A stretch of DNA of 41,088 bases, taken from NCBI GenBank assembly GCA_002706405.1, contig PALN01000073.1:1-41088 (forward strand). Reading direction: 5' to 3'. Source of the DNA: Rhodospirillaceae bacterium (GTDB taxonomy: Bacteria; Pseudomonadota; Alphaproteobacteria; Rhodospirillales; Casp-alpha2). Shown here one piece after another: positions 7,317 to 16,750 of the stretch. Below the pieces are notes generated by a model. The model ran no database searches and had not been told where the DNA came from. It saw nothing but the letters and a program-made list of their open reading frames with translations. The position numbers and the translations under genes are program-made. The first letter of the stretch is position 1. Every line of letters starts with the position of its first letter.

Positions 7317-8498
7317 ATGCCAGTTCCTCAGAAGCCGAGCACCCGCCCGGCCAATCCGTGCTTTTCGTCCGGTCCTTGCGCCAAGCGCCCCGGATGGACC
7401 GTAGATGTCCTTAAAGACGCCTTTCTCGGCCGCTCGCACCGCCATGCCACGGGCAAGGCAAAGCTGAACGAGGTCATCACCCGATCCCGCAAAATCCTGG
7501 GCATTCCCGACGACTACTACGTCGGCATTCTGCCCGGTTCCGACACCGGCGCCTTCGAGGCCGCCATGTGGAACCTGCTGGGCGAACGCGGCGTCGATAT
7601 CCTGTCCTGGGAGAACTTCGGCAACGAATGGACCAAGGACGGCGTTCAGGAACTGAAGCTGGACAACCTGCGCACCTTCACGGCGCCGTTCGGAGAGCTT
7701 CCCGACCTGTCCCAGATCGACTTCAACAACGACGTGGTATTCACCTGGAACGGGACGTCGTCGGGCGTCATGGTGCCCGACCGCGGGGCCTGGATCCCCG
7801 CCGACCGCGGCGGCCTGACCCTGTGCGACGCGACGTCCTGCATCTTCGGCGTCGATCTGCCGTGGGACAAGCTCGATGCCGTGTCCTGGTCCTGGCAGAA
7901 GGTCATGGGCGGCGAAGCCGCACACGGCATGATCGCGCTCAGCCCGCGCGCCGTGGAACGGCTCAACACCTTCCACCCGGATCGCCCCATCCCCAAGGTC
8001 TTCCGCATGAAGAAGAACGGCAAGATCAATCCGGAGCCGTTCGAGGGCGCGACTCTCAACACGCCGTCCTTGCTGTGTGTCGAGGACGCGCTGGACGGCC
8101 TGAAGTGGGCCGAAGACATCGGCGGCCTGCCGGTCCTGCTGGGCCGCGTGCAGTCGAACTTCGAAGCCCTCAGCCGTTGGGTCGAGCGCACCCCCTGGAT
8201 CGACTTCCTGGCGACCGACCCCAAGGTGCGGTCGTGCACCTCGGTGACGCTGAAGATCGTCGATCCGGCCTTCGATGGTTTGAGCGAGGACGACCTGCGC
8301 AAGACCCTGCGCCGCATCCCCAAGATGTGCGAGGCCGAAGGGGCGGGTTACGACTTCTCCGAACATCGCGCGGCCCCGCCGGGCTTCCGTATCTGGTGTG
8401 GCGCCACGGTGGAAACGTCGGACCTGGAAGCCCTGTTCCCCTGGATCGAGTGGTCGTTCCACCAGATCCGTGCCGAGCTTGCCGGTGAAGCCGCCTAA
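7317..8498 (+). CDS. serC: Phosphoserine aminotransferase
   Basis: 393 residues, a fold-type I PLP enzyme converting 3-phosphohydroxypyruvate plus glutamate to phosphoserine and 2-oxoglutarate, the second step of serine synthesis. The PLP lysine is K195 in SWSWQKVMGGEAAHG. The N-terminal PCFSSGPCAKRPGW and the SHRHATGK segment mark the longer SerC branch found in alphaproteobacteria and archaea rather than the 360-residue E. coli type. The gene lies 14 bases before serA on the same strand, so the two form an operon supplying serine. Regulation may pass through the structured leader 7054-7316. Confidence 0.95.
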   Translation: MPVPQKPSTRPANPCFSSGPCAKRPGWTVDVLKDAFLGRSHRHATGKAKLNEVITRSRKILGIPDDYYVGILPGSDTGAFEAAMWNLLGERGVDILSWENFGNEWTKDGVQELKLDNLRTFTAPFGELPDLSQIDFNNDVVFTWNGTSSGVMVPDRGAWIPADRGGLTLCDATSCIFGVDLPWDKLDAVSWSWQKVMGGEAAHGMIALSPRAVERLNTFHPDRPIPKVFRMKKNGKINPEPFEGATLNTPSLLCVEDALDGLKWAEDIGGLPVLLGRVQSNFEALSRWVERTPWIDFLATDPKVRSCTSVTLKIVDPAFDGLSEDDLRKTLRRIPKMCEAEGAGYDFSEHRAAPPGFRIWCGATVETSDLEALFPWIEWSFHQIRAELAGEAA

Positions 8499-8512
8499 GG
8501 GCGGAAACCGTC

Positions 8513-10087
8513 ATGCCAAGAGTGCTGATTTCCGACAAGATGTCGGGCCTTGCGGCGGAGGTCTTCCAACGCCGCGGGATCGAGGTGGACGTGAAAACGG
8601 GCCTGTCGCCCGAGGACCTGTCCGCCATCATTGGGGATTATGACGGTCTGGCCGTGCGCTCGTCGACCAAGGTGCGCGGCTCCGTCATCGAGGCCGCCAA
8701 AAACCTGAAGGTCATCGGCCGCGCCGGAATCGGCGTCGACAACGTCGATCTGAACGCGGCCACGGCCAAAGGCATCGTGGTGATGAACACGCCGTTCGGC
8801 AATTCCATCACCACGGCCGAACACGCCATCGCCATGCTGATGGCGCTGGCCCGCGACATCCCCTTGGCCAATGCCTCGACCCATGCCGGGAAGTGGGAGA
8901 AATCCCGCTTCATGGGGGTCGAGATCACGGGAAAGGTGCTGGGCATCATCGGTTGCGGCAACATCGGATCGGTGGTTGCTGACCGGGCCCAGGGCCTGAA
9001 GATGCGGGTTATCGCCTTCGATCCCTACCTGGGCGAGGATCGGGCCACGGAGCTGGGGGTCGAGAAGGTGACCCTCGACGAGCTTCTGGCCCGCGCCGAC
9101 TTCATCAGCCTGCACACGCCGCTGATCGACGCCACGCGCCATATCATCGACGCCGCGGCGCTTGCCAAGACGCGAAAGGGCGTGCGCCTGATCAACTGCG
9201 CGCGCGGTGGCTTGGTGGACGAAGCGGCGCTGAAGGCGGCGCTGGACAGCGGCCATGTGGCGGGCGCGGCGATCGACGTGTTCGAGGAAGAACCGGCCAC
9301 GCGAAGCCCGCTGTTCGGCATGGAGCAGGTGGTGGCCACGCCGCACCTGGGGGCGGCCACATCGGAAGCCCAGGAGAAGGTCGCCGTGCAGGTCGCCGAA
9401 CAGATGGCCGACTACCTTCTGGACGGGGCCGTGTCCAACGCGCTCAACATGCCGTCGGTGACGGCGGAAGAGGCCCCCCGTCTGAAACCCTACATGACGC
9501 TGGCCCAGCAGCTTGGCAGTTTCGCCGGGCAGGCGACGCGCTCTGCCATCCGCGAGGTCACGATTTCCTATGAAGGAGTCTGTGCCGAGTTGAATTGCAA
9601 ACCGCTGACCGCCGTCGTTTTGCAGGGGCTTCTGGGGCCGTCCATGGAAGGCATCAACATGGTCAATGCGCCGACCATCGCCAAGGACCGCGACATCACC
9701 GTGCGTGAGGTGCGCAGCGACGACGCGGGCGCCTTCCACACACGCATCGAGGTGACGGTGCGGACCGAGAACCAGACCCGGTCCCTGGCCGGGACCCTGT
9801 TCCATGACAGCCCGCGCCTGGTCGAGATCAAGGGCATCCCCATCGACGCGACCCTGGGCCGGAACATGCTCTACATCACCAACGACGACAAACCGGGTCT
9901 GATCGGGGCTTTGGGGTCGTTGCTGGGCGATGCCGGCATCAACATCGCGACCTTCAACCTGGGCCGCGCCCAGGCCGGCGGTGACGCCATCGCGCTGCTG
10001 GAGGTCGACGAAGCCCCGCCGATCGAGGTCCTGGCCGAAATCCAGGGGCTGGAGCATGTCATCACGGCCCAGGCGATGAAGTTCTGA
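8513..10087 (+). CDS. serA: D-3-phosphoglycerate dehydrogenase
   Basis: 524 residues, the long SerA form with substrate-binding, NAD-binding, intervening (ASB) and ACT domains. It oxidises 3-phosphoglycerate to 3-phosphohydroxypyruvate with NAD. Visible motifs are GRAGIGVDNVDL, the Rossmann GIIGCGNIGS (about residues 142-151), the catalytic-arginine region NCARGGLVDE, and the catalytic histidine in PHLGAATSEAQ. The C-terminal ACT domain (LYITNDDKPGLIGALG) usually binds serine for feedback inhibition in this family. It directly follows serC. The ATG at 8513 has a purine-rich GGGCGGAAA upstream. Confidence 0.96.
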   Translation: MPRVLISDKMSGLAAEVFQRRGIEVDVKTGLSPEDLSAIIGDYDGLAVRSSTKVRGSVIEAAKNLKVIGRAGIGVDNVDLNAATAKGIVVMNTPFGNSITTAEHAIAMLMALARDIPLANASTHAGKWEKSRFMGVEITGKVLGIIGCGNIGSVVADRAQGLKMRVIAFDPYLGEDRATELGVEKVTLDELLARADFISLHTPLIDATRHIIDAAALAKTRKGVRLINCARGGLVDEAALKAALDSGHVAGAAIDVFEEEPATRSPLFGMEQVVATPHLGAATSEAQEKVAVQVAEQMADYLLDGAVSNALNMPSVTAEEAPRLKPYMTLAQQLGSFAGQATRSAIREVTISYEGVCAELNCKPLTAVVLQGLLGPSMEGINMVNAPTIAKDRDITVREVRSDDAGAFHTRIEVTVRTENQTRSLAGTLFHDSPRLVEIKGIPIDATLGRNMLYITNDDKPGLIGALGSLLGDAGINIATFNLGRAQAGGDAIALLEVDEAPPIEVLAEIQGLEHVITAQAMKF

Positions 10088-10211
10088 AGGCATACCCTCG
10101 GCCTTGGCGGCCGTGCTTTCGGGTTGTCATCTAGCGTTCACATTTGAGCGCTACCCTTCCTTCGATAAGCTTGCCGGACGCAGATGCTGCGCGCCGGCTT
10201 GGGAGGGAGGA

Positions 10212-10997
10212 ATGCGCCGATTCTGCTGTGTCGCGGCTGTGGTTTTGCTGCTCGCCGCGCCGGTGCGGGCGGAAACCATTCGCTTGGTTTACGAGCCTGT
10301 TGAAAACCCGCCCCGCTATTACGGCGTGACGGCGGAAGTGCCCAAAGACAAGCCCGGTGTCACCATCGAGGTGTTCCGCGAGGTCGCGCGCCGCCTGAAT
10401 GTCACGCTTTCCTTTGACCGGGTGCCCTGGAAACGGGGGCTGTTCATGGTCGAGACCGGCGAGGCGGACGGCATCTTTCACGCCAGCTTCGAACGGCAAA
10501 GAACCAAATTCGCGGTTTACCCCATGCGGGCGGACGGCAAGACGCCGGATCAATCGCGGGCCGTCTTCTTTCAATCCTATTCTTTCTACGTCCGCAGCGA
10601 GGCGGGCCTGTCCTTCGACGGGCGCAAGCTGAAGGGGGCGGGCGGCCGCGCGGTGGCAGTCACACGCGGATACTCCGTGATCGGTGACCTGAAGGCCCTC
10701 GGCATTCCGTTCGAAGAAGAACGCACCCAATCATTGAATCTGGAAAAATTGCACAACGGGCGCGTTGCAGCCTACGCGGAACTTGATAACATGATCGCGC
10801 CCTTCATGGCGGAGAATGGTGGACGGTATAACGGAATCGTCAAGCTGCGCCCCGCGATCTCGGAAAAGGCATACTATCTTTTGTTTTCGAAGCCCTTTTA
10901 CAAGAAGAACACTAAACTCGCTGATGCCTTTTGGACCGAAATCCGCGCCATCAACCAATCGCCCCTTATCGGCGAGATCGTTGGGAAATACCGCTAA
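10212..10997 (+). CDS. Periplasmic solute-binding protein, family 3-like
   Basis: 261 residues with a clear signal peptide (MRRFCCVAAVVLLLAAPVRA, probable cleavage before Glu21). The rest resembles the amino-acid-binding type 2 periplasmic proteins: GVTIEVFREVARRLNVTLSF and VPWKRGLFMVETGEADGIF near the N-terminus, then a second lobe. No ABC permease or ATPase follows. Instead its 3' end overlaps a histidine kinase gene, so it may act as a sensory binding protein rather than a transport component. The start at 10212 is supported by GGGAGGGAGGA just upstream. A small inverted repeat TAGCG/CGCTA (10132-10153) lies in the upstream gap. The ligand is unknown. Confidence 0.8.
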   Translation: MRRFCCVAAVVLLLAAPVRAETIRLVYEPVENPPRYYGVTAEVPKDKPGVTIEVFREVARRLNVTLSFDRVPWKRGLFMVETGEADGIFHASFERQRTKFAVYPMRADGKTPDQSRAVFFQSYSFYVRSEAGLSFDGRKLKGAGGRAVAVTRGYSVIGDLKALGIPFEEERTQSLNLEKLHNGRVAAYAELDNMIAPFMAENGGRYNGIVKLRPAISEKAYYLLFSKPFYKKNTKLADAFWTEIRAINQSPLIGEIVGKYR

Positions 10998-12522
10998 CGC
11001 AGCCGATGCGCCGGTCGCAAGCCGCCGCACGCTCGCCGGGCGCCTGTTTTCATCCATATTCGTCGCCTTCTTGGGCATCGGGCTGCTGATCACCGCCGTT
11101 CTGGTGTGGGATGTCCTGCGCCGTGCGGATGAGGAGATCGACCGCGAAATCCGTATCGTCAAAAGCGCCTTTCACGACCCCATCGCGAATCAGCTTTGGG
11201 CGTATGACGAGAGAGAGCTGCGCACCGTGCTGTCGGCCCTGGTTCGGCTGTCCGTGGCTCAGGGGGTGATTGTCGAGGATCCATTCAGCGGCCGCCGACT
11301 GGGCGCCTATGGCGTTACCGGTAGCGGCGAAGGCTCGGGCATGGTGGTTCACTCCTTTGACATCCACTATGTCTCTCAGGGATCGGACAAGGCGCGCCAT
11401 CTGGGGCATGTCGATCTGCTGGTTCCGGCGGATTTGGCGCTGACCCGATCATGGCCGTCCATCATGTTGATCTTCACGGCGGCCTCGGTGAAGCTGCTGC
11501 TTATTTGGATATTGTTCAGCTATTACGCGCAGCGGCAGTTGGCGCGCCCCTTGTCCCGGTTGTCCGACGCGATTGATCGCGTCGATCCCGTGTTTCGGCC
11601 CTACAGCGATATCCAGGCGGTCGGGCCCGAGGACGGCGAACTCAAACACCTGCAAGACTCCTTCAATCGACTTCTCAACCGATTGGAAACGGCCCATGCG
11701 GAGCGTGCCGCTTATGAAGAGGAGTTGATCGGTGCCCGCGCGCAGTTGGAAGACGCCGTGGCCGAGCGGACCAAGCAGTTGGACGGCGCCCGCCGCCGCG
11801 CCGAGGAGGCCAGCGTCGCCAAGTCCCGCTTCCTTGCGATGATGAGCCACGAATTACGCACGCCGCTGAATTCGATCCTCGGTTTCTCGCAGTTCATGGT
11901 CGACGAAATCATGGGCCGCATGGGCAATGTCCGATACCTGGAATATGCCGCCGATATCCAGCATTCGGCGCGTCATTTGTTGGATGTCATCAACGATATC
12001 CTGGACATTTCCAAGGTCGAGGCCGGCGAAACAAAATTGGAAGAAGAGGACCTGGACCTGCGTGATGTCGCGGCGGCCGTGCAGCGCCTGATGTCGCCGC
12101 GCATCGGCGCGAAAAACCAGGTTCTGTCCATCAACATCGCCGACAACATGCCGAAATTGCGGGGCGACGGCCGGGTGCTCCGCCAGGTTCTGATGAACCT
12201 GTTTTCCAACGCCAACAAGTTCACGCCCGAAGGCGGGGCCCTGACCCTGTCCACGGGCGTCGATTACCGGGGGGGCATCCGGATCGAGGTCGCCGATACG
12301 GGCATCGGTATCGCCGCCGAGAACGTCCCCGTGGTGCTTGAGGCGTTCGGTCAGGTGCGCACCAGCCATACCGTCACTCATGAAGGGACAGGCCTGGGGC
12401 TGACCTTGTCCAAGCAGTTGGTCGATCTGCATGGCGGCGATCTCGCCATTCAAAGCGAGGTCGGCAAGGGAACCACGGTGATCCTGCGGTTCCCGGCGGA
12501 TCGGACGATTCCCATCGATTGA
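10981..12522 (+). CDS. Membrane sensor histidine kinase
   Basis: About 513 residues from a TTG at 10981 that overlaps the binding-protein gene by 17 bases; an in-frame ATG at 10924 would add 19 residues, so the start is uncertain. Order: first membrane helix (LFSSIFVAFLGIGLLITAVLVW), periplasmic sensor of about 120 residues, second helix (IMLIFTAASVKLLLIWILF), HAMP-like linker, coiled coil, and HisKA with His290 (MMSHELRTPLNS). The HATPase has NLFSNANKF, ADTGIGI and GTGLGL. There is no receiver domain and no response regulator gene beside it. It is translationally coupled to the solute-binding protein, which could deliver the signal in the periplasm. The kinase call is firm; the stimulus is unknown. 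Confidence 0.88.
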   Translation: MGNTANAADAPVASRRTLAGRLFSSIFVAFLGIGLLITAVLVWDVLRRADEEIDREIRIVKSAFHDPIANQLWAYDERELRTVLSALVRLSVAQGVIVEDPFSGRRLGAYGVTGSGEGSGMVVHSFDIHYVSQGSDKARHLGHVDLLVPADLALTRSWPSIMLIFTAASVKLLLIWILFSYYAQRQLARPLSRLSDAIDRVDPVFRPYSDIQAVGPEDGELKHLQDSFNRLLNRLETAHAERAAYEEELIGARAQLEDAVAERTKQLDGARRRAEEASVAKSRFLAMMSHELRTPLNSILGFSQFMVDEIMGRMGNVRYLEYAADIQHSARHLLDVINDILDISKVEAGETKLEEEDLDLRDVAAAVQRLMSPRIGAKNQVLSINIADNMPKLRGDGRVLRQVLMNLFSNANKFTPEGGALTLSTGVDYRGGIRIEVADTGIGIAAENVPVVLEAFGQVRTSHTVTHEGTGLGLTLSKQLVDLHGGDLAIQSEVGKGTTVILRFPADRTIPID

Positions 12523-12630
12523 GATTTATCCCGCCGTTGATGGCACGGACTTTGCTTCGTTGGCTTTAAACCGGGCGACATTGTCAATATGACGCCGCCA
12601 AGCCGATACGCACAAAGCCGGAGCCGACCC

Positions 12631-12819
12631 ATGGATCGTGAAATCACCACCCTGCACCAGAAAATCAGCCGTTTGGTGTCGGAATCAGAGAAAATCGCTC
12701 AAGAAGACCAGGGGGTGGTCGACTTCGATCGTTTTACCGAATCGGAATGGCGCCGGCTTGCCGCGCGAATTGACATTCGCGTGAAGGGAACCGGGGCGCC
12801 CCGTCTGTCGGCCTGTTAG
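12631..12819 (+). CDS. Small coiled-coil protein of unknown function (first of two related)
   Basis: 62 residues, ATG at 12631 with GGAG eight bases upstream. The N-terminus MDREITTLHQKISRLVSESE is a likely amphipathic helix or coiled coil; the rest is short and charged (FDRFTESEWRRLAARIDIRV). The next small gene (12938) starts with the same pattern MDxEIxxLxxxIxxL, so the two look like paralogues. They sit between two sensor kinase genes on the same strand. No membrane or signal segment is seen and the family is not recognised. Confidence 0.55.
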   Translation: MDREITTLHQKISRLVSESEKIAQEDQGVVDFDRFTESEWRRLAARIDIRVKGTGAPRLSAC

Positions 12820-12937
12820 GGCATTTACTGGCGAACGGCCCCATACCGATGAACCGGGGCCGCATACTTCCGCGCTCTGTTCCTTGCGCTGACCCTGACC
12901 TACAAACGCAGGTAGCGCATTTTGAGAGGTGACGGTA

Positions 12938-13129
12938 TTGGATAACGAAATCAACGACCTGCAAACGCAGATCAAGAACCTGATGAACGGGAAAGTCGGC
13001 GCCACGGGCGGCGATCCGGGCCATGCCAGCGTCCGACGGATGCCGGCTTCGGAACGCGAGATGCTGGCCAAAGCGCGGCAAGCCTGCGGTCCCTATGCGG
13101 GAAACGAATGGCGCAAGGCCGCCGTCTAG
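12938..13129 (+). CDS. Small coiled-coil protein of unknown function (second of two related)
   Basis: 63 residues from a TTG at 12938 with GAGAGG (12924-12929) at normal spacing; a GTG at 12929 overlaps that site and is less likely. The N-terminus MDNEINDLQTQIKNLMNG parallels the preceding small protein. The C-terminal half (RMPASEREMLAKARQACG) is helical and basic. A strong terminator follows at 13178, so the two small genes probably end one transcript. Function unknown. Confidence 0.55.
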   Translation: MDNEINDLQTQIKNLMNGKVGATGGDPGHASVRRMPASEREMLAKARQACGPYAGNEWRKAAV

Positions 13130-13177
13130 GCCTTCCCATATGTGGGGAACAAATTTTTAGCGCGTCGTTTGATTGGG

Positions 13178-13210
13178 CGCCGGTAATCCAATGGGGTTCC
13201 GGCGTTTTTT
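13178..13210 (+). terminator. Rho-independent terminator
   Basis: CGCCGG (13178-13183) pairs with CCGGCG (13199-13204). The inner AATCC/GGGTT extends the stem, and TTTTTT follows at 13205-13210. It closes the transcript of the small genes before the hybrid kinase. Confidence 0.85.
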
Positions 13211-13338
13211 GCGTTGATGATTGCCCGGTTGCAAGTCGGTCGCATCAGAAGTTACGTTAGATCGGAGAGGGAAAGGTTTAACACTTTGAATCTTTCCTGA
13301 TTTCCTGTGTGGGGGGAACCACAAAGGGAACGCACCAC

Positions 13339-16300
13339 ATGGCCGCTGGTCGTGCCATTCGCCCAACGATCGTCGCGTTGATCGGCATCTCGCTGACAGT
13401 GGTGCTGGCCGCATCTGCTGGCCTGTTTCAATATTTTCATAACAAGAATGAAAATTATGAGCGGTTTTCCGCACTTACCAAGGAATTCACGACGCTCGTC
13501 AAAGAACGCTTCCAATTGTACCAGTATGGTCTCCGCGGGACGCGCGGCGCGATCATCGCCGGTGGTCGGATAAATATCCCGCGGAACACCTTTCAGGAAT
13601 ATTTCGTGTCGCGTGAGCAGTTCCAGGAATTTCCCGGCGCCCGCGGTTTCGGGTTCATCGTCAAGATATCGAACGAGCAAACGGAGCGGTTTGTCGCGGC
13701 GGCGCGTGCGGACGAGTTTCCGTCATTCAGTTTGCGCGAACTTTCCCCGAACGCGGGCGAGCGTTTCATCATCAAATACATCTATCCGCTCGAGGGCAAC
13801 GAAGGGGCGACAGGCCTCGATATCGCGTCGGAGAGCAATCGGCGCACCGCCGCAATGAATGCGGCACGTAGCGGCGAAACCCAGCTGACCGCACCGATCA
13901 CGCTGGTACAGGCATCGGGAGAGACCAACCACGGGTTTCTCATTCTGATGCCGATCTACTGGCGGGCCGATGTGCCGGACGATCCTGAAAAGCGCATCGC
14001 GGAAACCGTCGGTTGGACCTATTCGCCCCTCGTCGTCAGCGAGGTTCTGAAGGACCTGGGCCCGCGTCGGGACGAAATCGCGTTTTCGATTACGGACGTG
14101 GCTGACGAGATCGAATTCTATCAGTCACCTCACTTCGACCCCAATATGGGGGCACGGATCAACACTGAGGTGGAGGTATTCGGACGTCATTGGCGCCTGC
14201 GATTTCACCCGCTCCCCCCATTTGCCAAACGATACGCCGGGATAGACCCGGGTATTCTTGCCCTGACCCTGGTCTTGCTGGGGGGGCTCGGCACAGTGTC
14301 CGCGTTCAATGTTACGCGCAACCGGGTGCGGGCATTGCAGGCCCGGCGGGAAGAAGAGGAACTGGCCTACAAGATCATCGACGCGACGCCTCAAGCGTTG
14401 CTGGTGATTGACGAAACGGGAACCATCATTCGCGCCAATGCTTATTGCGAGCGGGTCTTTGGGCGGACGATGTCCGAACTGTTGGGCCATTCCGTCGACG
14501 ATTTGGTGCCGCCCGACTTGCGGGGGGCGCACAAGGAATTGCGGGAAAGTTACGACTATAAGCCCCGCGATATGGGAAGCCGCCAGGACCTGGAGGCGGT
14601 ACGGGGCGATGGGACACGCTTTCCGATCACAGCCCGCTTGGCGCCGTTGTCGATTGGTGATCGCAAGCTTGTCGTTGCCGGCGTCACCGATATTTCGGCG
14701 GAGCGCGAAGCGGTCAAGGTCATGGCGGCCAGCGAACAGCGCTGGCAGGAGATGGCCAATTCCCTGCCGCAGCTTGTTTGGACCTGCGATGCCTCCGGTT
14801 CCTGCGATTTCCTTAGTCAGCAATGGAACGATTACGCGGGCGTTCCCACGGAGCCGCTGTTGGGTGCGGGCTGGTTGGATTTGATCCATCCGGACGATCG
14901 CGCGGACTTGATGGCGGTCTGGCTGAAGTCGGTCGAAACCAAGACCCCGTTCTCTTGCGAGTTCCGGATCAGGGGGCGTGACGGCGCGTACCGGCTGTTT
15001 TTCTCCCGTGCTGACGCGGTCATGGACGGGGAGGGGAATGTCCTGCGTTGGATCGGCTCCAACACGGATATCGAAGGCCGGCATCAGGCGGAGCTTCAGG
15101 TTCGTGCCCTGTTGCAGGACATGGAAGCGCGGGTCGCCACACGCACGGATGAACTGAACACGGCTCTGCGCGATCTGCGCAACGTGTTGGACAGCGTCCC
15201 GTCGCTAATCTCCTATTGGGACCCTCACCAGCGCAACCGGTTTGCCAACAAGGCCCATGAAGACTGGTTCGGCGTGAGCCCGGAATGGATCCAGGGGCGC
15301 CTGGTGTCCGAACTGTTGAGTAAGGACAACTATCAGGAAAGCCTGCCCCACATCGAAGCCGCTCTAAGGGGAGAGCCGCAATCCTTCGAGCGCGTCATGA
15401 CCACCGTTCGGGGGGACGTGCGCACCATGCAGGTTCAATACCTGCCGGATGTCACTGATGGGAAAGTCCTCGGGTATTATGTCGTCGGCTTCGATGTGAC
15501 GGCGATCAGGGCATCCGAACTTGCGCAGAAGCAGGCGCGTGAAGCCGCCGAGGCGGCAACGCGAGCGAAGTCGGCTTTCCTGACCTCGATGAGTCATGAA
15601 TTGCGAACGCCAATGAACTCGATCCTCGGGTTCACCGATCTCCTGATCTCGCAGCACTTCGGCAAGATGAACGACAAGCAGTTGGAGCATGCGGGCCTGA
15701 TTAGAACCAGCGGCCAGCATCTGCTGATCCTGATGGACAGCGTTCTGGAGTTGAGCAAGATCGAAGCCGGCCGCATCACAATCTCGATCGAACCGGTCAA
15801 CGTCGTGGCGATCGTGAAATCGGTCATGGCGACCCTCGAGCCCCTGGCCGAGAAATTCGGAGTTGAAATGCGCTCCGCGAACCTGGGCAACGATGACCAA
15901 TTCGTAAAAGCCGACATGACGCGCCTGACGCAGGTTCTGATCAATCTTGGATCGAACGCCATCAAGTACAATCGCCCGGGCGGCTGGGTGGAATTCGCGT
16001 GCCAGCCAATTTCGTCGGACCTGTCACGGATCACCGTCAGCGACAACGGCCGCGGCATTCCTCTTGATCGCCAAAGCGGCGCCTTTCAGCCTTTCAACCG
16101 TCTGGGCGCGGAACAGGGAAAGATCGAAGGAACGGGGATCGGTCTCGCTTTGGTCAAGAACTACGTCGAACTGATGGGTGGCGAAATTGACTTCGAAAGC
16201 ATCGAGGGAGAAGGCAGCCGGTTTTGGGTCGACCTGGCATCGGCGGACGCCGGTGAAGGTGCGAGCCGCGTAACGAAGCCCGACGCGGTTGCGGAGAAAA

Positions 16301-16719
16301 CGCGACGAATTTCGGGCCTTATGAAAGTTCTGTATGTCGAGGACAACGACATAAACCGGGCGCTGTTCGAGAACTTCATGGAGATGCTCGACGACGTCGA
16401 GTACCTAGAGGCGGAGGATGGAACCTCGGGGCTTGCCATGGCGCGGGAAATGAGCCCGGCCGTCATTTTCCTGGATATCGACCTGCCGGACATGAGCGGA
16501 TACGACGTGCTGGCGGAAATCAAATCTGATCCCCAGCTGAAACACATACCGGTCATCGCCCTGACCGCGAACGCCATGTCGGGTGATGCCGAACGCGGCT
16601 TGGACGCGGGCTTCAATGGATATCTGTCGAAACCCTTCAGCCTGGATGAAATCCTTACCACCGTAACGGAGCAGCGGGACGCGCTCGAAAGACGATCGCG
16701 TCCGCGCGAGAAGGCGTGA
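13339..16719 (+). CDS. Hybrid sensor histidine kinase, CHASE-PAS-PAS-PAS-HisKA-HATPase-REC
   Basis: 1126 residues from ATG 13339 (AAAGGGAA upstream; a GTG at 13309 would add ten residues). A membrane helix (about 8-30) is followed by a periplasmic CHASE domain (about 35-285, containing LYQYGLRGTRGAI and FPGARGFGFI). A second helix lies near 295-318. Three PAS domains follow: one starting near 340 (IIDATPQALLVIDETG), a PAS_3-like one near 470-590, and a third near 620-735. HisKA has His753 (MSHELRTPMNS). The HATPase shows NLGSNAIKY, SDNGRGIP and GTGIGL. The C-terminal receiver has Asp1046 (VIFLDIDLPDMSGYD). CHASE domains sense small extracellular ligands. The phosphorelay partner is not in view. 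The gene ends 31 bases from the convergent methyltransferase gene. Confidence 0.93.
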   Translation: MAAGRAIRPTIVALIGISLTVVLAASAGLFQYFHNKNENYERFSALTKEFTTLVKERFQLYQYGLRGTRGAIIAGGRINIPRNTFQEYFVSREQFQEFPGARGFGFIVKISNEQTERFVAAARADEFPSFSLRELSPNAGERFIIKYIYPLEGNEGATGLDIASESNRRTAAMNAARSGETQLTAPITLVQASGETNHGFLILMPIYWRADVPDDPEKRIAETVGWTYSPLVVSEVLKDLGPRRDEIAFSITDVADEIEFYQSPHFDPNMGARINTEVEVFGRHWRLRFHPLPPFAKRYAGIDPGILALTLVLLGGLGTVSAFNVTRNRVRALQARREEEELAYKIIDATPQALLVIDETGTIIRANAYCERVFGRTMSELLGHSVDDLVPPDLRGAHKELRESYDYKPRDMGSRQDLEAVRGDGTRFPITARLAPLSIGDRKLVVAGVTDISAEREAVKVMAASEQRWQEMANSLPQLVWTCDASGSCDFLSQQWNDYAGVPTEPLLGAGWLDLIHPDDRADLMAVWLKSVETKTPFSCEFRIRGRDGAYRLFFSRADAVMDGEGNVLRWIGSNTDIEGRHQAELQVRALLQDMEARVATRTDELNTALRDLRNVLDSVPSLISYWDPHQRNRFANKAHEDWFGVSPEWIQGRLVSELLSKDNYQESLPHIEAALRGEPQSFERVMTTVRGDVRTMQVQYLPDVTDGKVLGYYVVGFDVTAIRASELAQKQAREAAEAATRAKSAFLTSMSHELRTPMNSILGFTDLLISQHFGKMNDKQLEHAGLIRTSGQHLLILMDSVLELSKIEAGRITISIEPVNVVAIVKSVMATLEPLAEKFGVEMRSANLGNDDQFVKADMTRLTQVLINLGSNAIKYNRPGGWVEFACQPISSDLSRITVSDNGRGIPLDRQSGAFQPFNRLGAEQGKIEGTGIGLALVKNYVELMGGEIDFESIEGEGSRFWVDLASADAGEGASRVTKPDAVAEKTRRISGLMKVLYVEDNDINRALFENFMEMLDDVEYLEAEDGTSGLAMAREMSPAVIFLDIDLPDMSGYDVLAEIKSDPQLKHIPVIALTANAMSGDAERGLDAGFNGYLSKPFSLDEILTTVTEQRDALERRSRPREKA

Positions 16720-16750
16720 TCGCCCACATCCGGGCCGTGGCGGCGTTCGC

